In this document: positions 54,583-63,126 of the stretch, piece by piece | Position numbering within the stretch: the stretch's first letter is position 1 | How the letters are laid out: every line of letters starts with the position of its first letter | From: Mycobacterium kubicae | Lineage (GTDB): Bacteria > Actinomycetota > Actinomycetes > Mycobacteriales > Mycobacteriaceae | DNA length: 64,000 bases | Direction of reading: 5' to 3' | NCBI RefSeq assembly: GCF_015689175.1 | Contig: NZ_CP065047.1 | Location: 248,001-312,000 of the forward strand | Translations under genes and position numbers: made by a program | Notes under the pieces: model-generated | Databases searched by the model: none | The model's input: the letters and a program-made list of their open reading frames with translations, nothing else | Told to the model about the DNA's origin: nothing

Positions 54583-56199
54583 ATGTCGTATGTGGTGGCG
54601 GTTCCGGAGTGGTTGTCGTCGGCGGCGACGGATCTGGCGGGCCTCGGTTCGGTGCTCAAAGCGGCCAGTGCCGCCGCGGCCCTGCCGACCGTCGGCTTGG
54701 TCCCAGCCGCCGAAGACGAGGTATCAGCGGCGATCGCGACGGTGTTCGCCGCGAACGCTCGCGAATTTCAAGCGCTGAGCGCCCAGGTCGAGACCTTTCA
54801 TCAGCAGTTCGTGCAGGCCTTGACCGCCGGCGCGACGTCGTATGCGACCACAGAGCTGACCAACGCCAACGCGTTGCAGCAGGCGGCGTTGAACCTGATC
54901 AACGCGCCGACCCAGGCGCTGTCCGGTCGCCCCCTGATCGGCGACGGTGCCAACGGAACGCCGGGGACAGGGCAAAACGGTGCACCGGGGGGCTGGCTGT
55001 ACGGCAACGGCGGCAACGGCGGGTCCGGCGGCGTGGGTCAGGCCGGCGGCAACGGTGGTAGCGCCGGCTTGATTGGCAATGGCGGCGCCGGCGGACCGGG
55101 CGGCCCCGCCGGAGCCGGTGTTCAGTTCGCGCCCGCCGGCGGGAACGGAGGCGCGGGCGGCCTACTTGTGGGCAACGGAGGCAATGGTGGCACCGGCGGA
55201 TCGGGTCCGACCCCCGGCGCGGGCGGCGCCGGAAGCACAGGTGGCTACCTCGCCGGTCAACCGGGAGTGAACGGAGCACCAGGTGCGCAAGTCAGTGGAC
55301 CAGGAAATCCGGGCGGACCAAGCGACCCCGGTGGACCATCGCAGCCCACGCTGAATGCGGTCGACGCCGCCCGCGATGGCCACCTGGTCTCCGCCGACGG
55401 CGGAAAGATCACCAACAGTTCGCTCGGTGAGATCTCCGGCATCGACGCCGGCATCAAGAACCCGAACGTCTACTGGGTGCACAACGACTCGGGTGACTCC
55501 GCCCGTATCTTCGCGGTCGACGCGAACACCGGCCAGACACTCGGCACCTACACACTCAGCGGCGCACGAGCGGTCGACTGGGAGGACATCGAGGTCGCCA
55601 CCGGCGCCGACGGCAAGTCCTACATCTATGTCGGTGATATCGGGGACAACGGCCACTCCCGAAGCGACGTCGTCATCTACCGGGTCCCCGAGCCAACCGT
55701 GACCGGAACCGCGACCAATCCCACCAGCACGACGCTGACCGGCGTCGACCAGCTCAACGTGCGTTATCCCAATGGGGAGAAGATCAACTCCGAGGCACTT
55801 GCGGTCGACCCGCGATCGGGCAACCTATTGCTCATCGAGAAGACCGATGGTGATGTTTCACGCGTCTACTCGGCGCCGGCCAGCGCCTGGGGCGGCGCCG
55901 ACACCACGCTGCAGCAGGTGGGCACGGTAGACCTGTCCCAGGCCAACTCACAATTGGTCACCAGCGCCGACTACGCACCGGACGGTTCCCAATTGGCCGT
56001 GCGTACCTACGACGATGTCCTGCTGTGGAACCGCGACCCGAACGCCAGTGCCTGGTCACCTTTTGGCCAGCCGCCCGTTGACGGGCCGCTGATCGATGAG
56101 CAGCAGGGGGAAGCAATCGCGTTCCATCCCGACGGATCGGGCTACGTGACGGTCAGCGAAGGCACGAACCAGACACTGCACGAATACCACGTCGGCTGA
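54583..56199 (+). CDS. PE_PGRS protein with C-terminal propeller-like domain
   Basis: This 538-residue protein begins with a PE domain ([20 protein letters not shown] to about residue 95). The type VII secretion motif YxxxE (YATTE, 87-91) lies at its end. The PE-PGRS linker [11 protein letters not shown] is followed by Gly-rich [15 protein letters not shown] repeats to about residue 260. From about 262 a distinct domain begins: [60 protein letters not shown]. It resembles secreted six-bladed-propeller proteins of actinobacteria. Export by ESX-5 is expected. It shares an operator with the BVMO operon. Confidence 0.92.
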   Translation: MSYVVAVPEWLSSAATDLAGLGSVLKAASAAAALPTVGLVPAAEDEVSAAIATVFAANAREFQALSAQVETFHQQFVQALTAGATSYATTELTNANALQQAALNLINAPTQALSGRPLIGDGANGTPGTGQNGAPGGWLYGNGGNGGSGGVGQAGGNGGSAGLIGNGGAGGPGGPAGAGVQFAPAGGNGGAGGLLVGNGGNGGTGGSGPTPGAGGAGSTGGYLAGQPGVNGAPGAQVSGPGNPGGPSDPGGPSQPTLNAVDAARDGHLVSADGGKITNSSLGEISGIDAGIKNPNVYWVHNDSGDSARIFAVDANTGQTLGTYTLSGARAVDWEDIEVATGADGKSYIYVGDIGDNGHSRSDVVIYRVPEPTVTGTATNPTSTTLTGVDQLNVRYPNGEKINSEALAVDPRSGNLLLIEKTDGDVSRVYSAPASAWGGADTTLQQVGTVDLSQANSQLVTSADYAPDGSQLAVRTYDDVLLWNRDPNASAWSPFGQPPVDGPLIDEQQGEAIAFHPDGSGYVTVSEGTNQTLHEYHVG

Positions 56200-56261
56200 C
56201 CGCACCACCTCGATCTCGCTGTCACACTTCGACTCAGGCTGATTCTCACCGCTGCCCTTTG

Positions 56262-56300
56262 GCGGTCCAATCATTAGCATCGACAACAATTTTGGACCGC
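56262..56300. promoter_or_regulatory. Inverted repeat upstream of the sulfate-binding protein gene
   Basis: GCGGTCCAA (56262-56270) and TTGGACCGC (56292-56300) are perfect inverted copies 21 bases apart, ending 18 bp before the ATG. This could be a paired operator (centres 30 bp apart) or an mRNA hairpin that affects translation of the sulfate uptake genes. No Cys-rich leader is seen here. Confidence 0.5.
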
Positions 56301-56318
56301 ACAGAATCGAAGACACCG

Positions 56319-57401
56319 ATGGTAGAAGCCCACCGGCCGGGCCGGCGTTGGCATCGGCGGCTGCGCATCCCCTGGCTGAACATCCTCGGTATCGTCGCCA
56401 TTGTCGTTGCCGCCACCGCGATCACGATCAAGAATCTCCCCGACGAGGGGCCCAATCAGCTTCTGAACGTGTCCTATGACCCGACGCGCGAGTTGTATGC
56501 CGCACTCGACCAAGCGTTCACCGCCCAGTACCGCACGCAAACCGGCGCCAACCTCGACATCAAGCAGTCACACGGCGGTTCGGGCCGGCAAGCCCGCAGC
56601 GTCATCGACGGTTCCCAGCGAGCCGAGGTGGTTTCGCTTGCCCTCATCAGTGACATCGACATGCTGCGTAAGCGCGGGCTGATCGCCCCCAACTGGCAGA
56701 CCCGGCTGCCCAACAACTCGGTCCCCTACACCTCGACGATCGTGTTCCTGGTCCGCAAGGGCAATCCCAAAGCCATCCACGACTGGCCGGACCTCACCAA
56801 GGGCGATGTCTCCATCGTTACCCCCAACCCGCGGACGTCCGGCAACGGACAACTGAGCGTCCTGGCGGCCTGGGGGTCGGTCACCACCCGCGGCGGGAGT
56901 CCGGAACAGGCGGCCGACTATGTGCGCGCACTGCAGCAACATGTCGCGGTCGCCGACGCCGGTGCGCGCGGTGCCGGCATCAGCTTTTCCGTCCAGCGCA
57001 TCGGTGACGTCCAATTGACTTGGGAGAACGAGGCGTTGCGCGAGGTCGCGGCCAACCCCGACGAACTCGAGATCGTCTATCCGCCGGTCAGCATTCGCGC
57101 CGAACCCGCGGTAGCGTGGGTGGACGCCAACGTCACCGATCCCAAGGTGGCCGCACACGCCAAGGCGTACCTGAATTACCTGTTCACCGACGCTGCGCAA
57201 GAACTCATGGCGCGCAACGGATATCGACCGTTCCAGCCGCAAATCCTGGCCAAGTATGCCGGCCGGCTGCCGAACCTGGGCCTGTTTCCGATCACGGCGA
57301 TCGCCAACGACTGGGCCGACGCGCGGGAGAAGTTCTTCGGCGACAACGGGATCTACGACACGATCACCGCGCCGCCGATCGCAGCGGCTCCGGCGACATA
57401 G
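56319..57401 (+). CDS. Sulfate-binding protein (CysP/Sbp-like), membrane-anchored
   Basis: The ATG at 56319 gives 360 residues. One N-terminal helix ([20 protein letters not shown]) with no lipobox Cys anchors a periplasmic binding domain. The sulfate-binding marks are [32 protein letters not shown] and the [17 protein letters not shown] region. It differs from usual CysP/SubI in anchor type and in having no cysTWA genes nearby. A SulP permease follows 19 bp later. The in-frame TTG at 56259 would precede the inverted repeat and is unlikely. Confidence 0.88.
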   Translation: MVEAHRPGRRWHRRLRIPWLNILGIVAIVVAATAITIKNLPDEGPNQLLNVSYDPTRELYAALDQAFTAQYRTQTGANLDIKQSHGGSGRQARSVIDGSQRAEVVSLALISDIDMLRKRGLIAPNWQTRLPNNSVPYTSTIVFLVRKGNPKAIHDWPDLTKGDVSIVTPNPRTSGNGQLSVLAAWGSVTTRGGSPEQAADYVRALQQHVAVADAGARGAGISFSVQRIGDVQLTWENEALREVAANPDELEIVYPPVSIRAEPAVAWVDANVTDPKVAAHAKAYLNYLFTDAAQELMARNGYRPFQPQILAKYAGRLPNLGLFPITAIANDWADAREKFFGDNGIYDTITAPPIAAAPAT

Positions 57402-57420
57402 CGGAAAGACGGAACTCAAC

Positions 57421-59190
57421 GTGGGTGTTGCTTCGAGTTACAACTGGGTCAAGGGCCGCAGCGACGTTGTCGCGGGCCTGACCGTCGCGGCCATATCATT
57501 CCCACAAGCGATTGCCTATGCGTTGATCGCCGGAGTGGACCCCAAGTTCGGCGTCTACTCAGCCATCGTGGTGACGGCCGTCGCGTCGATCTTCGGGTCG
57601 TCATCGCATCTGATCAACGGGCCTACCAGCGCCATCTCCCTATTGGTGTTCACCGCGCTGGCCTTCATCGATTCGGAGAACTCCAAGGAACTGTTCGAAG
57701 CGCTGTTCCTGTTAGGGGTTCTCGTCGGTGCGATCCAAATCGTGATCGCGGTGTTCAAACTGGGCAACTTGACTCGCTACATCTCCGAGTCGGTCATCAT
57801 CGGCTTCATGGCGGCCGCGGCGTTCCTGCTCGCGGTAGGCCAGATCGGAAATGCACTGGGTGTCAAGGACAAAGGCAACGGCCACATGCATGTGCTGCAC
57901 CGCGTCTGGCTCAGCCTGACGCACGGTGATCGGATCAACTACCGCGCCGTCATACTGAGCGTGACCGCGGTGGTATTGGCGGTGGTGCTCCGCAAGATCG
58001 TGCAGCGCTTCGGGTGGCCGCAGGTCGACATGCTCGCCGTGCTCGTCATCACCGCGGTGATCGCCTACCTGGCAGGCTGGTCCACACCGGGTGCCAACGG
58101 CCGCACCGCTGTGTCACTGGCCGGGAAGGTGCCGCGCAGCCTGCCTACCGCCCACATCCCGGAGGTACACACCAGTTGGCTGCCGCACCTGTCGGTGGGC
58201 GCGCTGGCCATCGCGTTCGTCGGCATCATCGAGGCGTTGTCGATCGCCAAAGCCATTGCGCACCAGACCCAACAGAAGATCGACTACAACCGGCAGATCC
58301 TGGCCGAAGGCCTGGCAAACCTCAGCGGCGGCTTCTTCCAGAGCCTGCCCGGCTCGGGGTCGCTATCGCGGTCGGCGATCAACTTCCAGTCCGGCGCCGC
58401 AACGCGGTTCTCCGGAATCGTCTCCGCCGCAACGGTCGCGGTAGCGTTGCTCGCCTTTGCGCCCTTGCTGCGGTATGTCCCACAACCGGCGTTGGCAGGG
58501 CTGCTGCTCATCACCGCAGTCCGGCTGGTCGACGGCAAGCGCCTGCTTTACACACTCAAAGCGTCGCGCTACGACGCAGGTCTGGTAATCGTCACCGCGA
58601 TCACCGGGGTGGCGATCGATTTGGACAAGGCTGTGGTGTTGGGCGTGATCCTGTCTGTTGTGTTGTTCGTGCCGCGGGCAGCCAAGTTGCGGGCCACAGA
58701 ACTGATCGTCACGCCCGAGCGCGTTGTCCGGGAACGAATTCCCGGCGACCTCACCGATTCCCATACGGTCATCTACGACCTGGAAGGTGAGCTGTTCTTC
58801 GGAGCCGCACCGGAGCTGGACCGTCACCTCAACGACCTGCGCGACCGAATCGCGGCTGATCACAATGAATTCGTCATCCTGCGGCTCAAGCGGGTACGGC
58901 ACCCAGACGTGGTCTGCATCGAGCGGATCGAGCATTTCCTACGCGACTTGACCGAGCGCGGCGTGGTGGTTCTGCTAGCCGGGGTCCGCCCGGACACGTT
59001 GGCTGTCCTCGGAAACGTCGGACTGCACCGTTGGTTCCCTGAGGAGCAGGTCTTCCCCGAAGAAGACAAACAGTTCTCAGCGACGCTCAAAGCGGTGCGT
59101 TACGTGCACGTTCGGCGCGCCGCCGCCAATCCGAAACCGGAATTGCAAGAAGCAGAGCAACGTGACGAGGACCTTTACTACCTGGTGTAG
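57421..59190 (+). CDS. SulP-family anion (sulfate) transporter with STAS domain
   Basis: The GTG at 57421 gives 589 residues. The membrane part has the SulP signature AAISFPQAIAYALIAGVDPK and FGVYSAIV, with about 12-14 helices. GGFFQSLPGSGSLSRSAINF is the second conserved SulP segment. A C-terminal STAS domain starts near residue 440 (VIYDLEGELFFGAAPELDRH, VVVLLAGVRPDTLAVLGNVG). It should carry sulfate or a similar anion such as bicarbonate. The upstream sulfate-binding protein supports sulfate. Such binding-protein plus SulP pairing is not the textbook arrangement. Confidence 0.92.
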   Translation: MGVASSYNWVKGRSDVVAGLTVAAISFPQAIAYALIAGVDPKFGVYSAIVVTAVASIFGSSSHLINGPTSAISLLVFTALAFIDSENSKELFEALFLLGVLVGAIQIVIAVFKLGNLTRYISESVIIGFMAAAAFLLAVGQIGNALGVKDKGNGHMHVLHRVWLSLTHGDRINYRAVILSVTAVVLAVVLRKIVQRFGWPQVDMLAVLVITAVIAYLAGWSTPGANGRTAVSLAGKVPRSLPTAHIPEVHTSWLPHLSVGALAIAFVGIIEALSIAKAIAHQTQQKIDYNRQILAEGLANLSGGFFQSLPGSGSLSRSAINFQSGAATRFSGIVSAATVAVALLAFAPLLRYVPQPALAGLLLITAVRLVDGKRLLYTLKASRYDAGLVIVTAITGVAIDLDKAVVLGVILSVVLFVPRAAKLRATELIVTPERVVRERIPGDLTDSHTVIYDLEGELFFGAAPELDRHLNDLRDRIAADHNEFVILRLKRVRHPDVVCIERIEHFLRDLTERGVVVLLAGVRPDTLAVLGNVGLHRWFPEEQVFPEEDKQFSATLKAVRYVHVRRAAANPKPELQEAEQRDEDLYYLV

Positions 59191-59196
59191 ACCCTG

Positions 59197-60021
59197 TCAG
59201 AAGGGCGGGGTGCCCGCCTTCATAGCCGCGATGACGCCGCCGTCGACCAAGAGGTCGGTGCCGGTGATGAAGGCGGCGCCCGGACCCAGCAGGAATTCAG
59301 TGGCAGCCGCTATGTCGTCGGGCGTGCCGATGCGGCCGGTGCCGGACATGGCGATCATGGCTCGCATGCCGTCACCCACCGGCGAGGCGAGTTCTTGCTG
59401 CCCCATCGGCGTCGAGATGACCCCGGGACTGATCGAGTTGATCCGCGCACCTCGTCGGCCCCACGATGCGCTGGCGGCCCGCACCCGAACGTGGTTGGCC
59501 TGCTTGGCTATTCCGTACGCTGTACCCGGTTCGGTGGTGCCGGCGAGGATGTCGAGGCCGAGTAGCTCGGTGGGCGGTGTGTGCGCTAACGCGTGTTCTT
59601 GTTCGACGGTCAGCGGCGGAAACATGTGTCCAGCCATGCTGGCGATCACCACGCCCGCGCCCCCTGAAGTCACGACGTTTCCGAACTCCTGCAGCACCAA
59701 CGCCACACCGACCAGATCGACGGCGAGAATGGCCTGTGCCGAGGCCTGCGCGGGGGAGAGCCCGGCCGTGTGTGCCACCTGCGCGACGTCACCCAGGGTC
59801 GTCGCGTACTCAGCAAGTGCGCGAACCGATTCCGGTGCGGATACGTCGACGCCGCGGGTATGCACCTGATGGCCGTCGGCCGACAGCGATCGGGCGACCG
59901 AGGCCAACGTGTCATCGTTGTAGTCGGCCAACAGCACCGTTCTGCCCGATCCCATCCGACGTGCGATGGCATAACCCATGCCGCCCACCCCGATCACAAC
60001 CAAAAGGTTGGGGGCCGTCAC
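59197..60021 (-). CDS. Short-chain dehydrogenase/reductase
   Basis: The GTG at 60021 gives 274 residues. The cofactor segment is LLVVIGVGGMGYAIARRMGS (GxGGMG instead of the usual TGxxxGxG). Next are VVIASMAGHM and the catalytic YGIAKQANHVRV (Tyr, Lys). The C terminus INSISPGVISTPMGQQ and LLVDGGVIAAM is typical of SDRs annotated as mycofactocin-like or NAD-dependent. The conserved Ser is in VVIASMAG. The N-terminal motif is unusual. It is convergent with the SulP gene; the long frame to 61563 is not used. Confidence 0.85.
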   Translation of the reverse strand: MTAPNLLVVIGVGGMGYAIARRMGSGRTVLLADYNDDTLASVARSLSADGHQVHTRGVDVSAPESVRALAEYATTLGDVAQVAHTAGLSPAQASAQAILAVDLVGVALVLQEFGNVVTSGGAGVVIASMAGHMFPPLTVEQEHALAHTPPTELLGLDILAGTTEPGTAYGIAKQANHVRVRAASASWGRRGARINSISPGVISTPMGQQELASPVGDGMRAMIAMSGTGRIGTPDDIAAATEFLLGPGAAFITGTDLLVDGGVIAAMKAGTPPF

Positions 60022-60078
60022 GTCAACATCACCGGCCCAGGCTCCCACAACTACGCCCGTTGGGGATAGGCCTGCTGA

Positions 60079-60705
60079 ATGGTGAGCAGTATAGAAGTCA
60101 TGACCGCACCCGAGCAGCAACCGTGGAACCTCAACATCCACTACGACGCCCTGCTGGATTCGAAGGTTCCCACCGGTGCTCGGCGGGTACTGGACGTCGG
60201 CTGCGGCGATGGGTTCCTGGCGGGGCGCTTGGCTCGACGCATACCCGAGGTCACTGCGGTCGAACTCGACGCACCGGTGTTGCAGCGCGCCCAGGCCCGG
60301 TTCGCGACCGCCCCCATCCGGTGGGCCCAGGGCGATGTCATGACGACCAAACTGCCGATCGGCGGTTTTGACGCCGTGGTTTCCAACGCCGCCCTGCACC
60401 ACATCGCGGACACTCGAGCGGCACTGGCCAGGCTCGCCGAACTGGTGGCACCGGGTGGGACACTGGCGGTGATCACCTTCGTCAAGGCCTCGATGCGATA
60501 TGGCTGGTGGCACTTGTGGACCGCGGTGGCATGTCTGGTGGTCAACCGCATCAAGGGAAAGTGGGAGCACACCGCCCCCATACGATGGCCACCGCACTTC
60601 ACTTTGTCGCAGCTGCGCGACCACGTCCAGGCAGTCCTGCCCGGAGCCCAGGTGCGCCGGTTGTGCTACGGACGCGTGTTGATCACCTGGACCGCACCGG
60701 ACTAA
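60079..60705 (+). CDS. Class I SAM-dependent methyltransferase
   Basis: The ATG at 60079 gives 208 residues; ATG 60100 is an equally possible start. The methyltransferase-11 fold shows RRVLDVGCGDGFLAGRLARR (motif I), VTAVELDAPVLQRAQARF, GGFDAVVSNAALHHIADTRA and LVAPGGTLAVITF. It has no membrane segment. The substrate is unknown; a small-molecule or lipid-type acceptor is likely. The stop overlaps the convergent SDR stop. Confidence 0.88.
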   Translation: MVSSIEVMTAPEQQPWNLNIHYDALLDSKVPTGARRVLDVGCGDGFLAGRLARRIPEVTAVELDAPVLQRAQARFATAPIRWAQGDVMTTKLPIGGFDAVVSNAALHHIADTRAALARLAELVAPGGTLAVITFVKASMRYGWWHLWTAVACLVVNRIKGKWEHTAPIRWPPHFTLSQLRDHVQAVLPGAQVRRLCYGRVLITWTAPD

Positions 60706-61520
60706 ACGTCGGAGCCCATCGCCGCTGCGCTGGCTTGCTTCATCAGTTCCACGGCCTGATTTCGGGGCAGGGAACCGAGCATTTGCATTGCCGCGCGCAG
60801 GTTTTCGCCGACGACCCAGGTAGGGCCATTGGACAGGTTCGCAAACGCCTCCGTGATGACATCGTCGACGGCCGCAGCCCCGGACGGCGCCTCCTCGGGC
60901 GAGGTGATCTGGCCGCGGCGGTATTCGAGTTGACGAAGTGCCGGGGTGTTGGTCTTTCCCAGGATGAGCCCGAGTACGTCGACGCCCTTGTCGTGCAACT
61001 CGGTCCATAGGGCCTCGGCGAACACCATGTCGAAAGCCTTCGAGGCGCCATAGGCGACCATATTGGGACCACCGGCGAAGCCGGCACCAGACCCAAACAG
61101 GACGATTCCGCCGCTGCCCCGCTCGACCATGGCCGGAGCGAAGTGGTGGCACAGCTGCATGGGCGCCATGCAGTTGCGAATCACCATCGACTCGGCATCG
61201 GAGATCGGCGCGGCCAGGAAAGGCCTGAAGCTCGGGTCGGCGCCAGCGCAGTAGACCAATAATCCAACCCTGATGTCGGCGGTGGCCGCGACGACCTCGC
61301 CGACCGCGCCGGGGCGCGCCAGATCGATTGCCAGTGTGCGTGTTTGCACCGACGTCGACGCGGCGATCTGTGCGGCAACCTCGTCCAGGACCGCCTGACG
61401 ACGGGCAAGCAAGACGACATTCACGCCGCGCTCGGCGAGTTCTTGGGCGAACGCGGCGCCCACGCCGTCGGAGGCGCCGGCCACCAACGCCCAGGGCCCG
61501 TACCTCGTCGCGAAACTCAT
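60702..61520 (-). CDS. Short-chain dehydrogenase/reductase
   Basis: The ATG at 61520 gives 272 residues. The motifs are ALVAGASDGVGAAFAQELAE (Ala replaces Thr of TGxxxGxG), LLVYCAGADPSF (CAG in place of NAG), IVLFGSGAGFAGG with Ser, and YGASKAFDMVFAEALW (Tyr, Lys). The Arg in VVLLARRQAVLD suggests NADP(H). It is translationally coupled (ATGA) to the SnoaL-like gene upstream, which probably supplies or processes the same substrate. Confidence 0.88.
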   Translation of the reverse strand: MSFATRYGPWALVAGASDGVGAAFAQELAERGVNVVLLARRQAVLDEVAAQIAASTSVQTRTLAIDLARPGAVGEVVAATADIRVGLLVYCAGADPSFRPFLAAPISDAESMVIRNCMAPMQLCHHFAPAMVERGSGGIVLFGSGAGFAGGPNMVAYGASKAFDMVFAEALWTELHDKGVDVLGLILGKTNTPALRQLEYRRGQITSPEEAPSGAAAVDDVITEAFANLSNGPTWVVGENLRAAMQMLGSLPRNQAVELMKQASAAAMGSDV

Positions 61521-61924
61521 CGCACCGTGCTGACCCGCACCGAGGTGAAGCGGCGGCTGGCAATCCGCCAACCGGCAGCGGTGCGGATCAACTCGTCGTC
61601 GTAGAACCCGACGCCGTTGACTCCCGACTGATTGTCCGCGGCCATGACCAGCACGTCGACGTACGTGCGGGCGCGCGCCTGGTCACCCTCGACGGTGACG
61701 GCTTGATTGGTCATGCGGTGCAGCGTGTGTCCGGCCATGGCATGCACCTTGTCCATGAAATCGGTGACCGCATCGACGCCCTCCCAGGCACCTATTTCGC
61801 CGTAGTCGAGGTGGCAGTCGTCGGTGAACACGGTGCGGAACAGCGGCCAGTCGCGCCGGTCGATTCCGGTGGCGTAGCGCACGAGCAGATCCGAGATATC
61901 CTGGCGGTCTTCCCGTTCGGTCAT
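61517..61924 (-). CDS. SnoaL-like (NTF2-fold) protein
   Basis: This 135-residue protein has the SnoaL_4 pattern: EDRQDISDLLVRYATGIDRR DW-type opening helix, LFRTVFTDDCHLDYGEIG, GHTLHRMTNQAVTVEGDQAR and YDDELIRTAAGWRIASRRFT. These are marks of the dehydratase/isomerase-like NTF2 group. It heads the two-gene operon with the SDR. Function cannot be fixed; a dehydratase or isomerase acting with the SDR is plausible. Confidence 0.85.
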   Translation of the reverse strand: MTEREDRQDISDLLVRYATGIDRRDWPLFRTVFTDDCHLDYGEIGAWEGVDAVTDFMDKVHAMAGHTLHRMTNQAVTVEGDQARARTYVDVLVMAADNQSGVNGVGFYDDELIRTAAGWRIASRRFTSVRVSTVR

Positions 61925-62077
61925 GCGACGCCTCCGTTCGGGTGGGCTCAGCGCGCGTCGGCTTCGTCGAGACTAGTGACCTCGCCGACGCCGGGCAACG
62001 GGTTCAAGCGGGGTCTCTTGCCTGGCGTCTCGCGCAACCGCCGTCAGCCCCCAGGTGCACCACCATAAACTGCTCGC

Positions 62078-63034
62078 ATGGAGCTTCGGCAGCTGCGCTA
62101 TTTCGTGGCCGTCGCCGAAGAGTTGCACTTCGGCCGGGCCGCCAAGCGCGTCCATATCTCGGGTCCGGCACTATCGCAACAGATCATTGCGTTGGAGCGA
62201 GAACTGGGCACCGACTTGTTCGTACGGGACCGGCGCACAGTTCGACTCAACCAAGCTGGGCGCACGCTGCTGGCAGATGCGCGCAGACTGTTGGCTCTGG
62301 CCGACGATGCCAAGCACCGCGTGACGCGGACCGCCGCCGAGAGCACACCGTTGCGCCTGGGCTATGTCAGTTGGCTACCCGACGAGTTAAAGGCCGTGGT
62401 CGGCCCATCGGTCGAGTTGCGGATCGACGAATGGGTGTTGCCGTCGCACGCACAAGCCGATCGTGTCGCCGAAGGCACCTTGGACATCGCGCTGACCTGG
62501 GTCACAGCGCAGCAAGCCAGGGAGCGCGGCCTGACCGCACACCTGCTGCGCGCCGAAGTCCTGCATGCAGTTCTTCCCGGCGTGAGTTCTCCCGAACCCG
62601 TTGCAGCACAGCAGCTGAGGGTGCTCATCGACGCCGACGAATCGGCCTGGTCGTCATGGAACCGGTTCGCGGCGGAGTGCGCGGCCTATGCCAAAGCCCG
62701 CGTGGTCAAGATCGATGACGGGGGAGTCACCGGTGACGCGTTCTACGCGCACGTCCGCCGATTGGGAGCACCAGTGCTGGCCTCACCCAAGCGTCATACC
62801 GCGATCACTCCGCCGAGCTTGGGACAGCGGCCCGTCGCCAATCCCGTTCCGCTGTGGACGTGGTCCCTGGTACACCGTGGCGACGACGAGCGCGCCGGCG
62901 TACGGCAAGTGGTGGAATCATTGACAGCCCTGGCCCGAAGCCGAGATTGGCGACAACCCCCCGGCGCGCCGTGGTGGGTCCCCGCGGACGATCCGCATCG
63001 AAGCGTGCTGGCCGGCGGCACCGATCTGCTCTAG
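62078..63034 (+). CDS. LysR family transcriptional regulator
   Basis: This 318-residue protein has the LysR helix-turn-helix (MELRQLRYFVAVAEELHFGR, SGPALSQQIIALERELGTDL) and a substrate domain (LRLGYVSWLPDELKAVVGPS, LDIALTWVTAQQARERGL). The C-terminal lobe is longer and Trp/Pro-rich (DWRQPPGAPWWVPADDPH). It is divergent from the SnoaL/SDR operon, 153 bp apart, and may regulate it. It could also act on the MmgE/PrpD gene 92 bp downstream. Confidence 0.9.
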   Translation: MELRQLRYFVAVAEELHFGRAAKRVHISGPALSQQIIALERELGTDLFVRDRRTVRLNQAGRTLLADARRLLALADDAKHRVTRTAAESTPLRLGYVSWLPDELKAVVGPSVELRIDEWVLPSHAQADRVAEGTLDIALTWVTAQQARERGLTAHLLRAEVLHAVLPGVSSPEPVAAQQLRVLIDADESAWSSWNRFAAECAAYAKARVVKIDDGGVTGDAFYAHVRRLGAPVLASPKRHTAITPPSLGQRPVANPVPLWTWSLVHRGDDERAGVRQVVESLTALARSRDWRQPPGAPWWVPADDPHRSVLAGGTDLL

Positions 63035-63126
63035 AAACCCTGTCTGACTACAGGTAGCTATTCAGTCCTGGACGGGGCGGGCCAGTCGCGGTTGAGTCGA
63101 GCCAGCGGCAGGGGAAGGACGGGACA

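Noticed and set aside
54950..55360. Dense short repeats that could suggest a CRISPR or satellite array
   Set aside because: The repeats are in-frame Gly-Asn/Gly-Ala codons of the PGRS region of an intact PE_PGRS gene, with no constant repeat-spacer structure.
56200..56318. A possible second Cys-rich leader before the sulfate genes
   Set aside because: I found no short frame with clustered Cys or the TRRRHVD pattern; only the inverted repeat is present.
59197..61563. A single 788-residue open frame on the minus strand
   Set aside because: Only its last 274 residues are SDR-like. The first part is antisense to the methyltransferase and out of frame with the SDR at 60702-61520, with Arg/Gly-rich shadow composition.
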